Below, piece by piece: positions 17,469-25,809 of a stretch of 64,000 bases of DNA. The notes beneath the pieces are model-generated. The model was not told where the DNA came from. It worked only from the letters and a program-made list of their open reading frames with translations, and searched no databases. How positions within the stretch are numbered: position 1 is the first letter of the stretch; each line of letters opens with the position of its first letter. Location of the stretch: positions 248,001-312,000 of the forward strand of contig NZ_CP135996.1 of NCBI RefSeq assembly GCF_029211325.2, in the 5' to 3' direction. Source of the DNA: Caproicibacterium argilliputei. Its GTDB lineage: Bacteria > Bacillota > Clostridia > Oscillospirales > Acutalibacteraceae. The translations under genes and the position numbers were made by a program.

Positions 17469-19199
17469 TTAGCTGACTTTTGCGCCGTCACACAGGTCTA
17501 AATCTTGGAAAGCGGTGCGGGTCAGTCCGGTCAGCTTGCCGGAGGTGGTGTAGCACTGGGACTTAAAGACCAGCGGAAAAATCGGGTAGTCCTGCAGCAT
17601 CAGCTTTTCTGCCTGGATGAGAATCTGCTGGCGCTTGGTGGTGTCCGTTTCGGCGGTTGCCTGCTTCAGCAGGGCATCGTACTTTGTGTTGCTGTACTTG
17701 CCGTCGTTGTTGCCGCCGCCGGTCATCAGCGTATCCAGATAGGTCATGGGGTCATTGTAGTCCGGGAACCAGTTGGTATAGACCATTTCAAAGTCACCGG
17801 AACTCATCGCGGAAAAACGCGACTTGGACGGCATGGGCTTCAGCTCCACGGAAATGCCCAGTGCGTCGCTCCACTGCTGCTGCAGGTAAGCGGCGGTTTT
17901 CTGGGTTTTGCTGTCATCGCTGCAGACTAGGGTCAGCTTCAGGCTGCTTTTGTTCAAACCAGCTTCTTTCAGCCCCTCTTCAAACAGCGTTTTGGCTTTG
18001 TCTTTGTTGTAATCCGGCAGGATAGAGCCGCGCGCTTTCGCATAGCTGCCGTTTACCCCGGTGATGGCGGGCGGCACCATGCCGTCGGCGGGGGTGGAGC
18101 CGTCTTTGAGCACGTCGGTGCAAAGGCTCTGGCGGTCCACTGCCATACCCAGCGCCTGACAAATTTTGGCGTTGTTCAGGCCGAGATCGGTTCGCTTGGT
18201 GTTAAACTCCAAGTACTGCAGGCCGCCGTCCGAGTAGGTGACGACTTTCTGCCCCTCTGCTTTCAGCGACGCCATCTGGTCGCCGTTGACGTTGATTTCA
18301 TCCGTGTCGCCGGCTTTGAAAGCGTTAAACATGGCGTTTTCGTCTTTGAGCATAGACAGCTTGACATTGGTGACCGGCGTTTTGGCGGCATCCCAATAGT
18401 CAGAATTTTTTACCAAAGTGATGTGGTCGTCGTGTGTCCATTCCTTCAATTTATAAGCACCGTTTGTCAGCAGCGTTTCCGGGCTTTTTCCGTACTTGTC
18501 GGGATTTCCGTTGGTGATTTCCTTGTAGCCCTTTTCGTTGACGGGCATATAGGACGGAAATGCCATCAGACTCAGGGCGTATGGAATCGGGTTGCTGAAC
18601 TCCACCTTTAGGGTGTAATCGTCCAGCGCTTTGACACCGACTTTGTCTGCCGAAACTTTTCCGTCATAGTAGTCCTGCCCGCCCGCGATATTGTCAGTCA
18701 AAATGTAAGCATACTGCGAGCCGGTGGAGGCAGTCATCACGTTTAGCCAAGCAAACACGAAGTCTTTAGCAGTTACCGGTTCGCCGTTGCTCCATTTGGC
18801 ATCCTTGCGCAGGTGAAACGTGTAAGTTTTTTTGTCGGAGCTGATGTCCCAGCTGGTTGCAAGATCCGGCTGCGGTTGGTTGTTTTTGTCCTGCTTGGTC
18901 AGCCCTGCCACGGTCAGGCGCAGCACATCGCCGGAAACCTGGTCGGTGGTCAGCATACTGTTCATCTGCGGCGGCTCATTGGGCAGATTCAAGGTGACGG
19001 AATCTGCTGCGGAAGTGCCGGGATACAGGGTGTTGGTTACGGCTGCGGAAGCACTGCCCACAGAGGAGCCGGAGCCGGAAGTGCTGCTGCCACAGCCGGT
19101 GAAAGAACTGGCGAGCACAGCAGCAAGCAGCAGGGCGGCTGCACGATGCAGCATCGGTCTGCCTGTGCGGTTGGTGTCTGGCGCTTTCGTTCTCTTCAT
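17469..19199 (-). CDS. Oligopeptide ABC transporter substrate-binding lipoprotein (OppA/MppA-like)
   Basis: A 576-residue family 5 solute-binding protein. Signal segment and lipobox SSFTGC give a lipid-anchored N-terminus, then a Ser/Gly-rich linker. Family motifs: DLATSWDISSDKKTYTFHLR, KDAKWSNGEPVTAKDFVFAW, and YTNWFPDYNDPMTYLDT near the C-terminus. The ATG at 19199 has GGAGGG seven bases upstream and is preferred over one eight codons earlier. No permease or ATPase genes adjoin it, so it must use a transporter encoded elsewhere. Position before the epimerase and NlpC/P60 genes suggests murein peptides as ligand. Confidence 0.9.
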   Translation of the reverse strand: MKRTKAPDTNRTGRPMLHRAAALLLAAVLASSFTGCGSSTSGSGSSVGSASAAVTNTLYPGTSAADSVTLNLPNEPPQMNSMLTTDQVSGDVLRLTVAGLTKQDKNNQPQPDLATSWDISSDKKTYTFHLRKDAKWSNGEPVTAKDFVFAWLNVMTASTGSQYAYILTDNIAGGQDYYDGKVSADKVGVKALDDYTLKVEFSNPIPYALSLMAFPSYMPVNEKGYKEITNGNPDKYGKSPETLLTNGAYKLKEWTHDDHITLVKNSDYWDAAKTPVTNVKLSMLKDENAMFNAFKAGDTDEINVNGDQMASLKAEGQKVVTYSDGGLQYLEFNTKRTDLGLNNAKICQALGMAVDRQSLCTDVLKDGSTPADGMVPPAITGVNGSYAKARGSILPDYNKDKAKTLFEEGLKEAGLNKSSLKLTLVCSDDSKTQKTAAYLQQQWSDALGISVELKPMPSKSRFSAMSSGDFEMVYTNWFPDYNDPMTYLDTLMTGGGNNDGKYSNTKYDALLKQATAETDTTKRQQILIQAEKLMLQDYPIFPLVFKSQCYTTSGKLTGLTRTAFQDLDLCDGAKVS

Positions 19200-19839
19200 A
19201 ATTTTGCCCTCCGTTATACGCATTTTTTAGCATAAAATATGCACATTTTGTGTTACCACAGCAACTTGGTAAAGCGTAAAGTGAGAAAAAATAGAGACAG
19301 ACTGAGGGTTTTCACCACGCAGACGTCTCTGTCATTGCATATAAATATGGTAGCGTGCTTTTTTATGTTTGTCAATCATTTTATGCAGCTTTTCAAAAGA
19401 AATCCTGCAAAACAAAGCAGTGCAAGAAAGAGACGAGTTTTAAAAAGCATAAAAAGCACAGCATTTCTGCAAAAATAGTGACTTCGCGCAGATGTGCAAA
19501 AGCAGAAAACGAATGGAGGGCAAAAAATATTTCAAAAAAGCGGGCGCTTGAACTGCGCCTAAACAGGGCAAAGAAGGCCGTGACAAGCGCCTGTGTTTGC
19601 CGCGTGTCTGCCTGTCGGTTTTTCTTTACAAACCAATCCGGCATTTTTTCGTATGAAATTTCAGGAGAAAGGGTTTGCAGATACTTTTAGAGTATGCTAT
19701 ACTAAAGTAACAAAGTGTCAGCGGCATCTGCAAATGTTGCTGTTTTTTCTTATGAGATAATTTTTTGGGGTAACACACTGCAGGAAAACAATGCGGAAAC
19801 TACTGCAGATGGGTACACGGCGGAAAGAGAGGGCATGAC
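19200..19839. other. 640-bp AT-rich intergenic region
   Basis: Divergent control region between the peptide-binding gene (-) and the LuxR-type gene (+). It holds a 13-bp palindrome GCATAAAATATGC near 19230 beside the peptide-binding gene start, and the + promoter at 19675-19703. Several open frames of about 80-110 codons exist, but they are rich in Lys/Phe/Ser from AT bias and lack ribosome sites or recognisable motifs. I see no supported gene here. Confidence 0.5.
19675..19703 (+). promoter_or_regulatory. Extended -10 promoter of the LuxR-type regulator
   Basis: TTGCAG (19675-19680), 17-bp spacer, then TGC-TATACT with the -10 at 19698-19703. The transcript would have a 130-nt leader before the ATG at 19840. 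The TGCTATACT box recurs at several other promoters in this window. Confidence 0.65.
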
Positions 19840-20592
19840 ATGAAGCAGTTGGCAACAAATGATTGGCTCGTACTGAACAACATCATCTACAAAATCTACA
19901 CAACCGAGGACTTCGACGCAATGCGCCGGATGCTGCTGGAGCAGCTGAAAATGGTCTTGGATTTCGACAGCGCGGACTTCTTCCTTGCGGGCAGCGGCGG
20001 CGCCGACTTTGTGCGGCCGGTCACCTACAACTGCGACAGTGTCTCTTCGCAGACCGGCGGCCCTGCGTACAGCCGCAGCGTGATGGACGGTGGCAAAAGC
20101 ATGGTTTACCGCGAGACGGATATGATTAGTGACGAAAAGCGCGTGCAGACCGAATACTATCGGAATGTTTTTGTTCCAAACAACTGGCACTTTTCCCTGC
20201 GTATGATTCTGGCGCGGGAAAAAGAGTTTCTGGGCATTGTCACTTTTTACCGCACCATCGGTAAGGACAATTTCCGGTATGACGATATTTTTCTGCTGGA
20301 TATGCTCAAGGATCATCTGGCATACCGGCTGTATCAGGAGCGCCGCCGTGCCGGCAGCAAAAAGCTGACGGTTGCAAAGGCGGCGGCACGGTATGAACTG
20401 ACCAAGCGGGAGGAAACCATCCTGCGTATGCTCATGGCAGGAATGGACAATGCCGCTATCTGCGCCAAATTGGTCATCAGTGTCAACACCCTGAAAAAGC
20501 ACGTGCTCAATATTTACCGCAAGCTGGGCATCCGCAATCGCGTACAGATGTTTAAGATGATTCAGGAGCCGGAACTGACGGTTTTGAAGTAA
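19840..20592 (+). CDS. LuxR family transcriptional regulator (GAF-like sensor)
   Basis: A 250-residue regulator. Residues 1-165 form a sensor region resembling a GAF fold, with no recognisable ligand motif. Residues about 180-245 carry the LuxR/NarL HTH: LTKREETILRMLMAGMDNAA, then ICAKLVISVNTLKKHVLNIY and RKLGIRNRVQ. No receiver aspartate is present, so it is not a standard response regulator. Target and signal unknown; it stands alone before pyrE, which has its own promoter. Confidence 0.85.
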   Translation: MKQLATNDWLVLNNIIYKIYTTEDFDAMRRMLLEQLKMVLDFDSADFFLAGSGGADFVRPVTYNCDSVSSQTGGPAYSRSVMDGGKSMVYRETDMISDEKRVQTEYYRNVFVPNNWHFSLRMILAREKEFLGIVTFYRTIGKDNFRYDDIFLLDMLKDHLAYRLYQERRRAGSKKLTVAKAAARYELTKREETILRMLMAGMDNAAICAKLVISVNTLKKHVLNIYRKLGIRNRVQMFKMIQEPELTVLK

Positions 20593-20607
20593 CCGCGAAG
20601 GATTTCC

Positions 20608-20636
20608 TTGCCTGCGCCCGCCTGCACTGGTATAAT
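20608..20636 (+). promoter_or_regulatory. Promoter of pyrE
   Basis: TTGCCT (20608-20613), 17-bp spacer, TGG-TATAAT with a consensus -10 at 20631-20636 and extended TG. The start codon of pyrE is 38 bp downstream; no attenuator or PyrR-binding hairpin fits in this short leader. Confidence 0.75.
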
Positions 20637-20674
20637 GGTAAAAATACGTTGCACGGGAAAGCAGGAGGCAAGCG

Positions 20675-21352
20675 ATGCTGACAGAGCAGAAAAAGCAGTT
20701 TATTGAATTTATGATGCAGGCTGACGTGCTCCGCTTCGGGGACTTTGTCACAAAAAGCGGCCGCAGCACACCGTACTTTGTCAATACGGGAAATTACCGC
20801 ACCGGCGCGCAGATTGCCGGTCTGGGCAGATTTTACGCAGACATGGTGCACGAAACCGGCTGTTCCTTTGACGCCCTGTTCGGTCCGGCGTACAAAGGCA
20901 TTCCACTGGTGACCGCCTGCGCGGGCGCGCTTTACACCGCGTACGGCGAGGACAAGCCGTATTTCTTTAATCGCAAAGAAGCCAAAGACCACGGCGAGGG
21001 CGGTTCTTTAGTTGGGTACAAGCCCAAAGACGGCGACCGCGTCATAATTATTGAAGATGTGATTACCGCAGGTACCGCGGTGCGGGAAACCATGCCGGTA
21101 CTGAAAGCCTGCGGTGACATTTCCTGCAGGGAGATGTTCATTTCCGTGAACCGCTGCGAAGTCGGGCAGACGCCCGGCAAAACTGCCGTGATGGAGGTAC
21201 AGGAGGCGTTTGGTATCCGCGTGCACGCGTTGGTGACTGTGCGCGACATCCGCGCGTGGCTGTCCGCACACGGCGGCTATGAAGCACTGCTGCCGAAGAT
21301 GGATGCCTACATGAAAAAATATTGTCTGGAAGGGGATGCGGCAGAATGCTGA
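20675..21352 (+). CDS. pyrE: Orotate phosphoribosyltransferase
   Basis: A 225-residue type I phosphoribosyltransferase that joins orotate to PRPP to make OMP in pyrimidine synthesis. The PRPP loop is VIIIEDVITAGTAVRE (123-138), and FGPAYKGIPLV and KEAKDHGEGG are the orotate-PRTase dimer and flexible-loop signatures. AGGAGG lies seven bases before the ATG. It is detached from other pyr genes and overlaps the start of a small unknown gene by 7 bp. Confidence 0.93.
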   Translation: MLTEQKKQFIEFMMQADVLRFGDFVTKSGRSTPYFVNTGNYRTGAQIAGLGRFYADMVHETGCSFDALFGPAYKGIPLVTACAGALYTAYGEDKPYFFNRKEAKDHGEGGSLVGYKPKDGDRVIIIEDVITAGTAVRETMPVLKACGDISCREMFISVNRCEVGQTPGKTAVMEVQEAFGIRVHALVTVRDIRAWLSAHGGYEALLPKMDAYMKKYCLEGDAAEC

Positions 21353-21738
21353 CACAGGAGGAACTGCAGCAGCTGCGCACCGGTACGTTGCTTAGCAGCA
21401 AAACGGTTGCAAACCGCTACGAACGAAACCGCGGCCCCTGGCGGTTTCGGGATTGCCTGCTTTTGTACTACGATGGTCGGGTGCGGTTGGAGCGCAGCTG
21501 TTACGGAGAGGCGGCAGGGCTGGTTTTCACCGTTTGGGCGGAGCGTGTGGAGGATGATGGCAGCCTGCAGTGGCAGGGACTGCCCGCTGCTGCGGAGCAC
21601 GTGCCGCAGCAGATTACGGCGCTGAAGGACGGCGCTTTGTATCTGGATGAAAAACCCGCCGCGTGGAACATCACAGAGGAGCTGCAGGCGGATAAAGCTT
21701 ACGGTTACCGCAGAAGAAAGCACGGACTGTTCCGGTAA
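21346..21738 (+). CDS. Hypothetical protein co-transcribed with pyrE
   Basis: A 130-residue soluble protein of no family I recognise. It starts MLTQEELQQLRTGTLLSSKT, is rich in Arg and aromatic residues, has one central segment (YYDGRVRLERSCYGEAAGLV) that could be beta structure, and a basic C-terminus. The ATG overlaps the end of pyrE, so translation is coupled; an AAGGGG site lies inside pyrE. A strong terminator follows at once, which supports it as the real last gene of this operon. Confidence 0.65.
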   Translation: MLTQEELQQLRTGTLLSSKTVANRYERNRGPWRFRDCLLLYYDGRVRLERSCYGEAAGLVFTVWAERVEDDGSLQWQGLPAAAEHVPQQITALKDGALYLDEKPAAWNITEELQADKAYGYRRRKHGLFR

Positions 21739-21749
21739 ATTAAATTGCT

Positions 21750-21795
21750 AAAAAGGCTCTGTAAACGACCTGTCTGCCGTTTACAGAGCCTTTTT
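21750..21795. terminator. Bidirectional terminator between pyrE operon and GH42 gene
   Basis: Perfect 18-bp inverted repeat starting AAAAAGGCTCTGTAAACG (21750-21767) with its complement at 21778-21795 and a 10-nt loop; T5 on the + side and T5 on the - side. Confidence 0.93.
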
Positions 21796-21804
21796 GATTT
21801 TTGA

Positions 21805-23823
21805 TTACTTTGTCAGGAACATAATGCCGTAAGGCTGCAGGGTGACCGAGTCGCCGATACAACCGTTTTCCAGATTCTTCATCGGCTCTTCCAGCGGAAA
21901 GCAGACCAGCTGCTCGGTAAAGTTCTGTACGGTGACATAGGAGGTACCGTTTGCCGCCAGACGCAGCCCTGCGGTCACACCGTCCGGCAGGGCTGTGCTG
22001 CCCAACGCCGGGCGGATTCCCATCTGCCGCACCAGCATACCGTAAAAATCATGATAGAAAGCATCTTCCGCACGCGCGGCAAGAAAGTAAGCTGCGCCGC
22101 TGCCAAAGTGGTTGACAGTCAGCGCCGGCTTGCCCGCGTAAAAATCATCGCTGTAACACGCCAACTGTTCTGCACCGGAGAGGCGTTCCAGCTCACACAG
22201 TTCACGCAGCTGGTAGGTTTTGCCGTTCCAAATCATGTGGTTGCAGTCTTCGTCGCGCAGACCATCAATCTCCTCTGTGCGCAGACCGTAAATTTCAGTC
22301 AAACCTTCGCCGGGGGTAGCTCCCTCAAAACAAAGGTCGTTTTCATCCACCAGACCGCTCCAGTAAGTGCCAATCAGCGTGCCGCCGTTCGCGGTGAAGC
22401 TGCGCAGCTTGGCGGCGATTCCGGCGCGGTGTAGGTACAGCATCGGCGCAATCACCAGTTTGTAGCCGGAAAGGTCGTCCGCTTCGCAGACAAGGTCCAC
22501 GCCGACACCCATGCGCCAGAATGCCTGGTAGTGGGATTCGATGGTCTGCTCATAGTGCATCGCGCCGTTGCGCGGACCGCAGGCGGCGTCCAGCGCCCAT
22601 TCGTTTTCTCGGTCAAACAGAATGGCAACTTCCGGCTTGACATTGGAGTGGCACAGCGCGGCAAGCCCTTCCAAACGTTCACCGAGATGCGCAACTTCTC
22701 CGAACACACGGGTGTCACTTTCGCCGTAGTGGTCTACCACCGCGCCATGGAATTTTTCAGAAGCGCCGCGGCTTTGGCGCCACTGAAAGTACTGCACGGA
22801 GTTGGAGCCGTGTGCAACCGCCTGCAGCGATGCCAACTCATGCAGACCCGGCGCTTTCAGACGGTTTACATCGCGCCAGTTGACTTGGCTCGGCGTGCTT
22901 TCCATCATCAAAAACGGTGCAAATTTAACGCAGCGCATCAGGTCGTGCGTCATGGCAGTGTGAATGGCAGTCTGTACGTCGTTTTCCTCTGTGCGCCATG
23001 CGGGGTAGTTGTCCCAAGAAGCAATGTCCAGAACGTCGCGGAACTTGGTGTAGTCCAGGTCGTAGTAGAAGCCCATCAGGTTGGTTGTAACCGGCAGGCT
23101 GGAGCCGCCCGCACGGATGGCCTGCTTTTCCCAGTCGCAGAAATCCACGGTGCGAGAGGTCACAAAGCGCCGCCAGTCCAGTACCAGTCCGTGCAGCAAT
23201 TGTTCGCCGCGCGGGCCTGGCGCTTCAATCTGCGCCCAGTCCGTGTAGGTGTGGCTCCAGAATGGTGCCCACCAGGCTTTGTTCAGCGCTTCCAGTGTGC
23301 CGTACTTCTGCTTGAGCCAACTGCGGAATTCCGCCTGGCACAGCGGGCAGTAGCAGGCACCGCCGTATTCGTTGGAAATGTGCCAGAGCAGCACGCCCGG
23401 ATGGCTGCCGAAAGCCTCGGCAAGGCGGCGGTTCATTTCCCACACTTTTTCCCGGTAGACCGGAGAGGTGTAGCAGTGGTTGTGCCGCGCGCCCATGCGG
23501 TTGCGGTGCAGGGTTTCGTCAACGCGCAGGACTTCGGGGTATTTGTGCGCCATCCATACTGGCCGCGCGCCGCTGGGGGTTGCAAGAACCGTATAGATGC
23601 CGTTTTCATACAGAGAGTCAATGACACGTTCGAGCCACTCAAACGTGTAGTGCCCCTCTTCCGGTTCCAAACTGGACCAGGCAAAAATCCCCACAGAAAC
23701 GCAGTTGATGTGTGCCTGTTTCATGAGTTCAATATCTTTTTTCAAGATATCCGGGCGGTCAAGCCATTGATCCGGATTGTAGTCGCCGCCGTGCAGCATT
23801 TGGTTGTTCAGCAGGGTCTCCAT
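21805..23823 (-). CDS. Beta-galactosidase, GH42
   Basis: A 672-residue GH42 enzyme. Acid/base Glu152 in ISNEYGG and nucleophile Glu308 in MMESTPS are both present. Cys117 with Cys157/Cys159/Cys162 (CYCPLC) reproduces the structural zinc site known for GH42. The trimerisation and C-terminal beta domains follow. The start at 23823 has GGAGGATC upstream; an ATG 14 codons earlier is not supported. Cytoplasmic, without signal peptide; likely cleaves short galactosides. Monocistronic, with no adjoining transporter. Confidence 0.93.
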   Translation of the reverse strand: METLLNNQMLHGGDYNPDQWLDRPDILKKDIELMKQAHINCVSVGIFAWSSLEPEEGHYTFEWLERVIDSLYENGIYTVLATPSGARPVWMAHKYPEVLRVDETLHRNRMGARHNHCYTSPVYREKVWEMNRRLAEAFGSHPGVLLWHISNEYGGACYCPLCQAEFRSWLKQKYGTLEALNKAWWAPFWSHTYTDWAQIEAPGPRGEQLLHGLVLDWRRFVTSRTVDFCDWEKQAIRAGGSSLPVTTNLMGFYYDLDYTKFRDVLDIASWDNYPAWRTEENDVQTAIHTAMTHDLMRCVKFAPFLMMESTPSQVNWRDVNRLKAPGLHELASLQAVAHGSNSVQYFQWRQSRGASEKFHGAVVDHYGESDTRVFGEVAHLGERLEGLAALCHSNVKPEVAILFDRENEWALDAACGPRNGAMHYEQTIESHYQAFWRMGVGVDLVCEADDLSGYKLVIAPMLYLHRAGIAAKLRSFTANGGTLIGTYWSGLVDENDLCFEGATPGEGLTEIYGLRTEEIDGLRDEDCNHMIWNGKTYQLRELCELERLSGAEQLACYSDDFYAGKPALTVNHFGSGAAYFLAARAEDAFYHDFYGMLVRQMGIRPALGSTALPDGVTAGLRLAANGTSYVTVQNFTEQLVCFPLEEPMKNLENGCIGDSVTLQPYGIMFLTK

Positions 23824-23863
23824 GATATACGATCCTCCATTTGCATTTTTTGAAACTGCTTTC

Positions 23864-23869
23864 ATTATA
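23864..23869 (-). promoter_or_regulatory. Extended -10 element of the GH42 gene
   Basis: Minus-strand TG-T-TATAAT with no clear -35, 41 bp upstream of the GH42 start. The rest of 23824-23940 shows nothing else. Confidence 0.5.
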
Positions 23870-23940
23870 ACAACCCAGAAACGAAAAAGAAAGGGACAAT
23901 CTTTACGGAATCTACCCTAATTTTTTTACCACAAAGACCG

Positions 23941-23975
23941 AAAAAATCCGCTTACCGGTTGGTAAGCGGATTTTT
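23941..23975. terminator. Terminator at the end of the XRE remnant
   Basis: AAAAATCCGCTTACC / GGTAAGCGGATTTTT with a 4-nt loop; A-rich and T-rich flanks permit termination in both directions. It contains the stop codon of the XRE-type remnant. Confidence 0.85.
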
Positions 23976-24152
23976 GGTGCGGCCCAGCAGATAGTCTGTG
24001 CTGACGCCGTAATAATCGGCGAGCGCACTAAGCACTTCCGGCGGCAGGATATGCTGACCGGATTTATAGGAAGCATAAGTACGCTGCGGCAGACCGAGCG
24101 CCGCGCCAATTTGCGCCTGCGTTAGGTCATGCTCTTCCTGCAGATTAAGTCC
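23952..24152 (-). pseudogene. XRE-family HTH remnant without start codon
   Basis: On the minus strand a frame reads LQEEHDLTQAQIGAALGLPQ and then RTYASYKSGQHILPPEVLSA, LADYYGVSTDYLLGRTKNP, ending at TAA in the terminator. This is a clear Cro/C1-type HTH with its DYLLGRT end, but the first helix is incomplete and no ATG/GTG/TTG with a ribosome site precedes it. The frame runs backward into a GC-palindrome repeat (24153-24169) and unrelated sequence, so the 5' end appears lost by insertion or recombination. Confidence 0.7.
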
Positions 24153-24169
24153 TTGGGGCGTTGCCCCAA
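24153..24169. repeat. GC-rich palindrome TTGGGGC-GTT-GCCCCAA
   Basis: Perfect 7-bp inverted repeat with a GTT loop at the point where XRE homology stops. Similar GGGGC-n3-GCCCC palindromes lie at 37930-37943 and 56508-56526. The adjoining 24170-24307 has no gene I can support. Confidence 0.5.
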
Positions 24170-24307
24170 ACCCTACTGTCCTTGAAAGGGCGGGCGGAAC
24201 TTTTGCTGAAAGAACCTTGAAGTGTTTGCGTGGCTTTGACGCAGATTATAAAAGAAGTGAGAAAAGTTTCTGGGAGCTTCAGCACATCGCCGGCGGGGGC
24301 TTCCCCG

Positions 24308-25060
24308 CTAGTCGATGGACTGCATATGCTTTTCGCGAATCACTGCCAGTGCGGCTTCGTCTGCAAAGACGGTTACGTCCTTGTGCAGCTGCAGAATGGA
24401 TGCCGGAATTTCCGGGCGAATCGGCCCAAACAGCGATTTCTCCAAAATCTCCGCCTTGCTTTCTCCGTTCGCTACAAGGACAATCTTTTGCGCCTTCATA
24501 ATGGTTTGGATTCCCATGGTGATGGCCTGCTGCGGTACATCCGCTTCCTTGTCAAAAAAGCGTGCATTTGCCTTAATGGTCGTTTCCTTTAAAGTGACAA
24601 TGTGCGTCATGGTGTCGAAACGGTCATTTGGTTCGTTAAAGCCAATGTGTCCGGTGTTGCCAATGCCCAGCAGCTGCATATCCACACCGCCAAGGCTTTC
24701 AATCAGCTTTTCATAGCGAATGCATTCTGCCTCCATATTGCGCGCGGTTCCGTTGGGCACATGGGTGTTTTCAATCGGAATGTTGACGTGCTGAAACAGG
24801 TTTTCATTCATAAAGGAACGATAGCTTTGCGGGTTCTGTACCGGCAGACCGATGTACTCGTCCAGGTTGACCGTGTGTGCTTTGGAAAAGTCAAGATCTC
24901 CCTTCTGATACCAGTCAATCAGCTGTTGGTACACGCCGACCGGTGTGCCGCCGGTGGCAAGACCGAGCACGCAGTCCGGCTTGAGGATAATTTGTGCGGA
25001 CAGAAGATTTGCCGCCTTTCGGCTCATGGCAGGATAATCAGGTGCGCTGATGATTTTCAT
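24308..25060 (-). CDS. nagB: Glucosamine-6-phosphate deaminase
   Basis: A 250-residue NagB: glucosamine-6-phosphate to fructose-6-phosphate and ammonia. LATGGTPVGVY (phosphate loop, about residue 34), catalytic Asp67 in TVNLDEYIG and His138 in GIGNTGHIGFNEP are visible. The residue aligned to E. coli Asp141 is Thr136, as often seen in Gram-positive NagB of varied sequence at that point. Length fits the shorter, non-allosteric form. No nagA adjoins it. It could serve amino-sugar recycling together with the GH3 hexosaminidase at 53 kb. Confidence 0.93.
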   Translation of the reverse strand: MKIISAPDYPAMSRKAANLLSAQIILKPDCVLGLATGGTPVGVYQQLIDWYQKGDLDFSKAHTVNLDEYIGLPVQNPQSYRSFMNENLFQHVNIPIENTHVPNGTARNMEAECIRYEKLIESLGGVDMQLLGIGNTGHIGFNEPNDRFDTMTHIVTLKETTIKANARFFDKEADVPQQAITMGIQTIMKAQKIVLVANGESKAEILEKSLFGPIRPEIPASILQLHKDVTVFADEAALAVIREKHMQSID

Positions 25061-25110
25061 AGAAACCGACCTTTCTGCGAAACGGCAGTGGATTTTTTCT
25101 TTACAGCTTC

Positions 25111-25138
25111 AGTATAGCATTTATTATTATTTTGTCAA
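25111..25138 (-). promoter_or_regulatory. Promoter of nagB
   Basis: Minus strand TTGACA (25133-25138), 16-bp spacer, TGC-TATACT (-10 at 25111-25116). It is embedded in a run of ATT/AAT triplets (25117-25165) that could hold an operator, but no clear dyad is seen. Confidence 0.8.
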
Positions 25139-25660
25139 TATTCATTATTATTATGTATTATTTAGAATTGAAATATCTTTTAAAGAAAGAGGGACCGCCA
25201 GTTTAAACAGAAAAAAGGCCGGGGTGCGCCCTACAGAACAGCACCTCGGCCTTTTATGTAAACCCCACTGGGGGAATTTTTAGTCTGCCATGTAATGAAG
25301 CCGGTATTCCGTCCATCTTCATTCACCCGGCAGTAATTCATATCGGTCATGCAGCGCACAATCTTCATTGTACAGCTTCATGGGCTTAGGCTTTTGTCAT
25401 TTCCTGTCCCTTGGAACAGTTTTAAATATACAGGAGAAACATGTACGGTATGTGAACGTATGATAAAAATTAAAAGAAAGTTTCGGATAATCTTGGGGAG
25501 ATAGACGAAAACGGCGGCTTTGCGATTTTGAAACAGCGTGGTGCATCTGCACCGCACGGGTATCAAATTTTTATAAACGCACCCTTAAATAGATGGAATG
25601 TAGATGAAAATTTTTAAATCATGCACAGATAACACATTGAAATGTAGTGAATATTTTACA
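25139..25660. other. AT-rich intergenic region with a possible 45-codon minus-strand frame
   Basis: About 520 bp between nagB and the secreted-protein gene. On the minus strand a 45-codon frame (25231-25368) begins MKIVRCMTDMNYCRVNEDG and ends inside the terminator hairpin. It has no ribosome site, so it may be a gene fragment. No other coding evidence is seen. Confidence 0.3.
25211..25256. terminator. Hairpin terminator with T-tracts on both sides
   Basis: GGCCGGGGTGC (25218-25228 region) pairs with GCACCTCGGCC (25241-25251); A6 upstream gives T6 on the minus strand and T4 follows on the plus strand. What it terminates is unclear, because no convincing gene flanks it closely. Confidence 0.7.
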
Positions 25661-25689
25661 TTGACAATAAAGGTCAAATTAAGTAATAT
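25661..25689 (+). promoter_or_regulatory. Promoter of the secreted-protein locus
   Basis: TTGACA (25661-25666), 17-bp spacer, TAATAT (25684-25689). A leader of about 115 nt separates it from the Shine-Dalgarno GGAGG at 25799-25803. Confidence 0.6.
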
Positions 25690-25809
25690 ATTGGTAGTTA
25701 ATAATCCATAGAAGCGGAAGTAGGTGATTCTGTTGGGCTGGCTTCTTATCCAACCTCTCAATAGTTTGGTAAGAAAAAATCAACTGGTTTTGCAAAATGG
25801 AGGATTACA

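Noticed and set aside
22531..23853. Plus-strand open frame of 440 codons opposite the GH42 gene
   Set aside because: Antisense shadow: no domain pattern, no ribosome site; the minus-strand gene has complete active-site and zinc motifs.
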